From assembly GCA_027919835.1 (NCBI GenBank), contig JANVFP010000008.1:930001-994000 (forward strand): DNA of 64,000 nucleotides. The letters run 5' to 3'. Shown one piece after another: positions 58,324-64,000 of this stretch (positions are counted from its first letter, which is position 1; every line of letters begins with the position of its first letter). The notes under the pieces were generated by a model that was not told the DNA's origin, did no database searches, and worked only from the letters and a program-made list of their open reading frames with translations. The DNA is from Lentinula raphanica. Lineage: Eukaryota; Basidiomycota; Agaricomycetes; Agaricales; Omphalotaceae. Both the position numbers and the translations under genes were made by a program.

Positions 58324-59258
58324 CTATCGTACATTGACACGTATAGCAGATTTGACTTGTGAAGGATCGATGTCGACGTGGACGATGGGATGATCAGATT
58401 TGTGTGCACTTTGGCGTCGTCTGCGCTCTGAACGGTCATTAGATGTTGAAGCCATGGGCTGGTGTTCGTCTATAGTCTGAAGGCGAGATTTGGTGCCTGA
58501 GGCAGCTAGACAGAGCTCAAATCAACACTGCACGCGACAGGTAGTGGACTCGAGTAGAGCGTACCTTCCAAAAGTTTCGTGTCCGCCTCTCTGTGAAAGC
58601 TCTTCATGAGAGCAGAATACCGCTTCACCTGCCAGCGCAATTGTGCGGCAAGAGCAGTATTCCCCTGAGCCTTTGCCCATTTCCTCTCTTCCTTGAAACG
58701 TCGCCGTTCACTATCTGCCAGAGAAGCCCTAGCACGCAAAGCAGCGACCTGACGGTCAAGGGGTGACATGGATGCTTGAGGACCGATGAGCTCTGATTCA
58801 GAGTCGACGGAAGTAATATCGGAGACTGTTCGACGAGAACGAGTTTTCATCGTACTAGTAGACGGTTTGTCCGGACGTCTGCTGGACCGTTCTCGAGGTT
58901 GAGCGGAAGCATCTTTGTACGAATGACCCTTTCTACGCTTGTCCTTGTCCGACTTTGGTTGGTCTACAAAATGGGACAAAAAGTCGGTGCCAATTGCGCC
59001 AAGCGCGACTCCGACAAGGGTGATGCCGAATTTGAGGGCGTCGGACATGAATGTATAATCGAATAATAGCTTGACAAATATGCCAAGGGCTACTGGGATG
59101 GAAAGATCGTGGTTCTTGACGGTGCACCAAAGGACACCTTGCCAAAGGCCTGCCATGAGAAAGTCACGGACAGTTTGTTCCTCGGAACGAGATAGAAAGT
59201 CCATTAGAAGTCGTGCGCTTAATCCAATGAGTAGAGCCGGCGCAGCAGGTATAGTCAT
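58324..59258 (-). CDS. Uncharacterised membrane protein with DUF1771-like helical segment
   Basis: The start MTIPAAPALLIGLSARLLMD at 59258; the longer frame upstream begins with GTG. Four hydrophobic segments follow in the first 110 residues (about 3-20, 38-52, 62-80 and 86-104). A basic, Ser-rich linker comes next (KDKRRKGHSYKD; KTRSRRTVSDIT). Residues about 175-235 (QVAALRARASLADSERRRFK, WAKAQGNTALAAQLRWQ, ALMKSFHREADTKLLE) resemble the DUF1771 helices that precede Smr nuclease domains. No Smr domain is seen. A second exon, AASGTKSRLQTIDEHQ to AIRVNVR, ends at 58324, though an alternative splice could extend it. Function unknown; the combination of membrane segments and a DUF1771-like region is unusual to me. 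Confidence 0.65.
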
Positions 59259-59372
59259 AGCCAGCTCCGGAGAGATAACATGAGGGATGAGGGGAGGAAG
59301 GTAAAAAAGATGAGAATTTAATTTCGAGTTCGCAACGAGGCAGCAATATAAAACCACGTGGAGAACAATTAC

Positions 59373-60671
59373 TTATTCTGGAAATTGAATTTTGGCAACA
59401 AACTCGCGCAAATCCTGCTTCAACACCCCTCCTTGCTCTACTGCTGCAAAATGTCCTCCAAATTCATGCTCTTTCCAAAATACGAACGCTTTTGCCACAG
59501 ACGCCTCGGCCCACCACCGCGGAAGATAAGCTGTGTCCCAATGAAACTGGCTTACACCAACTGCGACCTCCTTTGGTAAGATGTGGTCGAAGATTTCCTG
59601 CTGGCCCAGGTCAAAAGAATACTTGTAGATGCGTGCATTCTCAGCACTCCCAGCAATCAGATAGAGCATCGTCCATAGTATAATTGTCTCGTCTTTCCAC
59701 ACAAATTCAGGACCAACCAACGCGAATAGCTTATCTCGGATCCAAGCCAATAGTCCAACAGGCGAATCCATCAGTCCGTAGGAAATCGTCTGAGGCTTCG
59801 TCCCTTGGATTTGCGCATACCCAAACTGCTTGTCGATCCACCACTGCATCCTCTCTATTCGTTCTTTTTCACTCGGGGTGAACCAGCGCAAGACCAATCG
59901 AAGAAATGTTGAAGGACTTTTCACAGGCGAAGGCGGAGGTGACATGATGAAGTTCAGATGAATACCCACACACGAGTTTGGATGTTGGTTGGCCATGCTC
60001 CGCAGAATGAATGCGCCCAAGTCTCCGCCTTGGCCAATGTAGTGTTTATATCCTAAAGCGTTCATAAGCTGATGAAACAGTGATGCCATGCGTGCAGCGC
60101 TGAACCCAGGTTTCTACGACGTGATTAGCTGTGACTATCAAGCAAGAGACGGTCCAAAGGCGTTACCGTTGGTGAAGAACTAAAGGCAAAACCAGGAAGA
60201 CTCGGAGCGACTACATGAAATGCTTGTGCCTTCGGATCTTCTGGATTCACCAAGCCCAACATATTCTCCACCTATCACTGGAATTAACTAACAATCATGT
60301 TACAGTAAACGGCGACGTACCTCTGTGAAGTTACCAGGCCAGCCGTGCAGGAATAAAAGCGGTATAGCTCCTGGTCTTTCGCTATGATGATGGACGAAAT
60401 GAAGATGCATGACCTCGCCTGCTTCCTCCAAATCGATAGTGTACATCTTGTACGTCTCGTTCAGCTTTTGCTCCACGCTCCTCCAATCGAATTGTGTTTT
60501 CCAGAATGTAACCAGCCTTTCCATCTCCGAAGTAGGCGTTCCGTCTTCCCAATCTTCACCAGAAGAATGGTGAATATCGGGAATGATTCGCGCAGAGTCG
60601 ATCCTCTGGCTCACCCAGTCAAGAAAGGTCGAGGGCACATTGACCGTGAATGGTTCTGGATCACTAGTCAT
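59373..60671 (-). CDS. Epoxide hydrolase, EHN-type alpha/beta hydrolase
   Basis: Predicted microsomal-type epoxide hydrolase that opens epoxides by adding water. The start MTSDPEPFTVNVPSTFLDWV at 60671 begins the EHN domain (RLVTFWKTQFDWRSVEQKLN). The hydrolase core has LLFLHGWPGNFTEV (oxyanion HGWP), FHVVAPSLPGFAFSSSP, nucleophile Asp in GQGGDLGAFI, lid-domain YSFDLGQQEIF and catalytic His in EFGGHFAAVEQ. The ORF ends at 59373. Two introns are seen, near 60322-60275 and 60168-60113, each with GT..AG ends. All three catalytic positions look intact. Broken copies of its HLHFVHHH...HGWPGNFTE exon occur in the tandem array to the right. Confidence 0.9.
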
Positions 60672-60888
60672 GAGGGTCAAGACTCAAAATGCACTTAGCT
60701 CGGTACCGTTTAAAGCTCAGGACTGCCGACCAGATCGCACTTGGAATCAGGTATGTATGGCACTTGCTGCGTTCCACCTATAAGTAAACCTTGTTCTCAC
60801 TGATAAATCTTTAAGTTCCGAAGACGATCATGTTGAGTACAGGTCTGGATTGGTTCAAAAGCATAGCCTTGAATTTGTTCGTTCTATC
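60672..60888. other. Promoter side of the epoxide hydrolase and 3' flank of tandem unit 1
   Basis: No gene seen. From about 60830 the sequence is similar to 62205 and 63585 (GAGTACATGTCTGGATTG type block), the left boundary of each tandem unit. Confidence 0.5.
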
Positions 60889-61950
60889 TCATTCAGTATC
60901 ACTCTCCTCATCTCCTTTCTCTACCACAGTCAGCATGGCCTGCTTTAATTTATCAATTAGTTTCTTTCGATCTAAATTATTCCAATGCCACGTACTTTAA
61001 TCCAATCCGCACGTATAACTGCATCGAGCATATCTTCATCTATGCTAGGTATTTGTTCATTCCATTCATCCAACCTAACATCAATAGCTCCCTCGAAATC
61101 AAGTTGAACATCTCCACCAAGACAGTGCACTCGCAAACAAACCCTGAAATTTTCCATGATAAATTCCATGTTGGATCTCTTTGAGACACAACACATATCA
61201 AGAAAATGACTGGACTCAGAAGAGAGCCCAGGAAATTTGATGAAAGTGGGGATCTGGAATGATGCATCAGGAATACTAGTGATTCGAAGACACTGAACAA
61301 ACCATGTTGACCACATCGATACCAAAAAGGTTGTTTAAGAAAGCGTCTACCAGCACGGATGGGAGTGCCACTATCTTTTCATCTATGCTGATATGCTCAA
61401 TGCCAACATCGAACTTCGGTGAGCTGGGTATTACTCTCCACTCAATAGTTGCTAAAGCCTCCGTTTGGGGCAGACCTCTTTTGAGCCGGGCGTAGCCCAT
61501 TTCCCCAAACTCTTGGATGGTATATATTCGACCACCGGTGCAGTAATTATCCCAGGGTCTGGGGTGATTCACTGTGTAGTTTCCGGTCACCCATTCCGCC
61601 TCGCTATCCCAATTCACCGGACTGGGGCCGACTGCCAAAGTTTCATGTAGAAGTATTCCGAAAGTAGCAATTTCGCAAGGATAGACATCCGGAGGGTTGC
61701 CAAGTTCTCCTCGCGTTATGATGGACAACCAGCGACCGACATCAGAGGTACTGAGTCCAAAGAACGCTGTATTAATGCCTGGAAGGCTTCAGGATCACAT
61801 TATAATAGACGTTAGCTTCAGCCACACACCCACAAGTAGCATTGATGGAAACCCTCCGCGAAAGATAAAGGTATCCCAGCCTTCCTTGATTGCTTTCTTC
61901 GACAGGATGTGTTCGCCCTTGTGGTCGTATATGATCTGTGTGTTGTTCAT
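60889..61950 (-). CDS. Orphan protein, tandem copy 1 (293 aa)
   Basis: No family recognised. Exons 61950-61854, 61778-61303, 61253-60996 and 60939-60889 sum to 294 codons in frame, with introns of 75, 49 and 56 bp. The start MNNTQIIYDHKGEHILSK is the first ATG conserved in both complete copies. Recognisable blocks: KEGWDTFIFRGGINTAFFGL, STSDVGRWLSIITRGELGNP, DVYPCEIATFGILLHETL, HPRPWDNYCTGGRIYTIQEF, ALPSVLVDAFLNNLFGIDVV, FIKFPGLSSESSHFLDMCCV and EDMLDAVIRADWIK, then a short acidic tail. No signal peptide and no membrane segment; probably a soluble cytosolic protein. The last exon is supported by its frame being open in all three copies, ending in ...GDEESDTE here. Function cannot be inferred; the adjacent epoxide hydrolase is the only hint of context. 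Confidence 0.75.
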
Positions 61951-62070
61951 TTGCGCCACATCTGAAAGGAGATGGCGGTTTTGATAAAAGACCAAGTTGA
62001 CTGTGGGAAAAAAACTTTTGAATTTCTTTCACGGTTTCAACATTCAGCTTTGAAGGCAAAGTGGTCAACG

Positions 62071-62170
62071 TACTATGTATGTGAAGTTATCAGGCCAATC
62101 ATGAAGAAAAGAAGCGGTATAGCATGATAGACAAAATGAAGATGTATGGTGACCTCGCCTACTTCCTCCG
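62071..62170 (-). pseudogene. Epoxide hydrolase exon fragment in tandem unit 1
   Basis: About 100 bp on the minus strand resemble the end of the first exon of the gene at 59373-60671 (GAGGTCATGCATCTTCATTTCGTC region). It includes the GCTATACCGCTT and CAGGCCAG/CAGGCCAATC blocks and even the donor-side TACGT. The loop between HHH and AIPLL is deleted and the frame is shifted, so it is non-functional. Confidence 0.8.
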
Positions 62171-62277
62171 AAGTTCGAACCTATCAGTAGTAAAGGCCAG
62201 CGGGAACATGCTCATCCTGAGTACATGTCTGGATTGATTCAAAAGCCTATCCTCGAATGTTTTGTCTTGTTCTCTTT

Positions 62278-63367
62278 CTAGCAGTCATAAGTATCGCTCT
62301 CCTTGTCTCCTCGTCTCTCTACCTCAATCAGCATGGCCTGCTTTATATTATTGATTGATTAGTGGCTTGTTTCAATCTGAACAATTCTAATGTCACATAA
62401 GTACTTACTTTTATCCAATCAGCACGGATAACTGCATCAAGCATATCTTCATCTCTGCTAGGTATTTGTTCATCCCATAATTCCAACCGAGCATCAATAG
62501 CTCCATGCCCAAAATCATATTCGACATCTCCTCCAAGACAGTGCACTTGCAAACAATCCCTGAAATTTTTCATGATGAATTCCATGTTGGATCCCTTTGA
62601 GACACAACACATATCAAGGAAATGACTGGACTCAGAAGAGAGCCCAGGAAATTTGATAAAAGTGGGGATCTGGAATGATGCATCAGGAATGCTAAGTGAT
62701 TCAAAGATATTGAACAAACCATGTTGACCACATCTATACCAAACAGGTTGTTTAAGAAAGCATCTACCAGCACAGATGGGAGTGCCACTATCTTTCCATC
62801 TATACTGATATACTCAATGCCAACATCGACCTTTGGTGTGGTGGGTGTCTCTTTCCACTCAATAATTGCTAGGGCCTCCGTTTGAGGCAGACCTCTTTCA
62901 AGCCGGGTGTCGCCCATTTCAACAAACTCTTGGATGGTATATATTGGACCACCAGTGCAGTAATTATCCCAGGGTCTAGGGTCGTTCACTGTGTAATTTC
63001 CAATTGCCCATTCCGCTTTGCTGTCCCAATATACCGGACTGGGGTCGACTGCCAGAGTTTCATGGAGAAGTATTCCAAAAGTAGCGATTTTGCAAGGATA
63101 GACATCTGGAGGGTTGCCGAGTTCTCCTCGTGTTATGATGGACAACCAGCGAGCGACATCAGAGATACTGAGTCCAAAGAAAGCTGTATTAATGCCTGGA
63201 AGGCTTCAGGATCACATTATAATAGACGTTAGCTTCAGCCACACACCCACAAGTAGCGTTGATGGAAACCCTCCGTGGAAGATAAAGGTATCCCAGCCTT
63301 CCTTGATTGCTTTCTTCGACAGAATGTGTTCGCCCTTGTGGTCGTATATGATCTGTGTGTTGTTCAT
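62278..63367 (-). CDS. Orphan protein, tandem copy 2
   Basis: Paralogue of the gene at 60889-61950, with the same four-exon structure. Start ATG at 63367; last exon 62337-62278 (20 codons, AMLIEVERRGDKESDTYDC and stop). Within the main exon about 20 of 130 residues differ from copy 1 by eye (for example PCKIATFGILLHETLAVDPS and ETPTTPKVDVGIEYISIDGK), while exon 1 is nearly identical. No frame-breaking change is seen, so both copies look functional. Family and function are unknown. Confidence 0.73.
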
Positions 63368-63460
63368 TTGCGCCACATCTGAAAGGAGATGGTGGTTTTG
63401 ATAAGAGACCAAGTTGACTGTGGGAAAGAACTGTTGAATTTGAAGGCAAAGTGGTCAACG

Positions 63461-63562
63461 TACTACGTATGTGAAGTTATCAGGCCAATCATGCAGAGAA
63501 GAAGCGGTATAGCATGATAGACAAAATGAAAATGTATAACCTCGCCTACTTCCTCCGGAGCT
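63461..63562 (-). pseudogene. Epoxide hydrolase exon fragment in tandem unit 2
   Basis: Same fragment and arrangement as at 62071-62170, slightly diverged (ATGCAGAGAAGAAGCGGTATAGC against ATGAAGAAAAGAAGCGGTATAGC). Its presence in both complete units shows that it was part of the duplicated segment. Confidence 0.8.
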
Positions 63563-63665
63563 CAAACACAATAGTGGTGAGCCAGCGGGAACATGCTCAT
63601 CCCGAGTACATGTCTAAATCGATTCAGAGTCTACTTATCCTCAGATGTTTTATCTTGTTCTCTTT

Positions 63666-64000
63666 CTAGCAGTTGTAAGTATCGCTCTCCTTGTCTCCTT
63701 GTCTCTCTAACTCAATCAGCATGGCCTGCTTTATTTTATCAATTGAAAGTTAGCGACTTGTTTCAATCTGAAGAATTCTAATGTCATGGCATAAGTACTT
63801 ACTTTTATCCAATCAGCACGGATAACTGCATCAAGCATATCTTCATCTCTGCTAGGTATTTCTTCATTCCATGATTCCAACCTAGCATCAATAGCTCCAC
63901 GCCCAAAATCATCTACTACATCTCCATTGAGACAGTGCACTTGCAAACAATGTCTGAGATTGTTCATGATAAATCTCATGTTAAATCCCTTTGAGACACT
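63666..64000 (-). CDS. Orphan protein, tandem copy 3 (partial, runs off the right edge)
   Basis: Third paralogue; only the 3' exons are in the window. Last exon ends AMLIELERQGDKESDTYNC with stop TAG at 63666-63668. The preceding exon contains NLRHCLQVHCLNGDVVDDF, GAIDARLESWNEEIPSRD and EDMLDAVIRADWIK. It is closer to copy 2 than to copy 1 in these exons. The intron between them has the same GTAAGT donor and CAG acceptor. Confidence 0.7.

Larger units (their letters stand above)
60830..64000. repeat. Tandem array of at least three ~1.4-kb gene-bearing units
   Basis: Unit boundaries at about 60830, 62205 and 63585 (periods close to 1370-1390 bp); the third is cut by the window edge. Each complete unit holds, on the minus strand, one orphan gene and, on its 5' side, a fragment of the epoxide hydrolase gene. 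Exon 1 and intron 1 are almost identical between units 1 and 2, whereas the 3' half of exon 2 differs at roughly one base in seven. Confidence 0.92.

Noticed and set aside
60957..60995. A 24-nt last intron in orphan copy 1, ending at ATCGAAAGAAACTAA
   Set aside because: Too short for a fungal intron. A later CAG acceptor gives a 56-bp intron and a last exon open in all three copies.

Overview
This is nuclear DNA from a filamentous fungus, almost certainly an agaricomycete basidiomycete. Genes are dense, lie on both strands without operons, and are split by many introns of about 45-60 bp with GT..AG ends. Several families have basidiomycete character, such as the allantoicase-ureidoglycolate lyase fusion, the zinc-motif N-terminus of GCN5, GH45 and the ERT1/AcuK-type regulator. 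I assembled gene models by hand from six-frame translation plus splice-site and frame consistency. Where I summed exons, they gave an intact frame unless noted.

Layout. 1-5.3 kb: 5'-truncated view of ESA1 (its C-terminus runs off the left edge), the helicase DBP7, and a membrane-anchored ER cyclophilin with 13 exons. 5.6-9 kb: GH45 endoglucanase divergent from the histone acetyltransferase GCN5. 9-13 kb: an accessory island with two tandem small secreted protein genes, a decayed copy of the GCN5 3' end and a 72-residue hydrophobic peptide gene. 13.2-14.8 kb: NAD-formate dehydrogenase with an apparent one-base frameshift. 15.3-32.2 kb: conserved housekeeping genes (ERD1, SNU23, isoleucyl-tRNA synthetase, TFIIH subunit TFB1, Golgi CASP/COY1, mitochondrial uS9m, BRE1). 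32.3-44.9 kb: allantoicase-ureidoglycolate lyase, MTQ1/HemK methyltransferase, the gluconeogenesis regulator ERT1, PRA1/YIP3, PEX5 and an Ace2/Swi5-like zinc finger protein. 45.1-57.8 kb: hormone-sensitive-lipase-like hydrolase, taspase-like threonine aspartase, TFIIH subunit TFB4 and the remodeller CHD1. 58.3-60.7 kb: a membrane protein with a DUF1771-like segment and an EHN-type epoxide hydrolase. 60.8 kb to the end: a tandem array of at least three ~1.4-kb units, each with an unrecognised ~293-residue gene; the two complete units also carry a broken piece of the neighbouring epoxide hydrolase gene.

Chromatin and transcription genes are numerous (ESA1, GCN5, BRE1, CHD1, TFB1, TFB4), but they are spread among unrelated genes and I see no sign of a functional cluster. 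The parts most likely to be new are the two young tandem-duplication islands (9-13 kb and 60.8-64 kb). I see no tRNA, rRNA, transposon or CRISPR.
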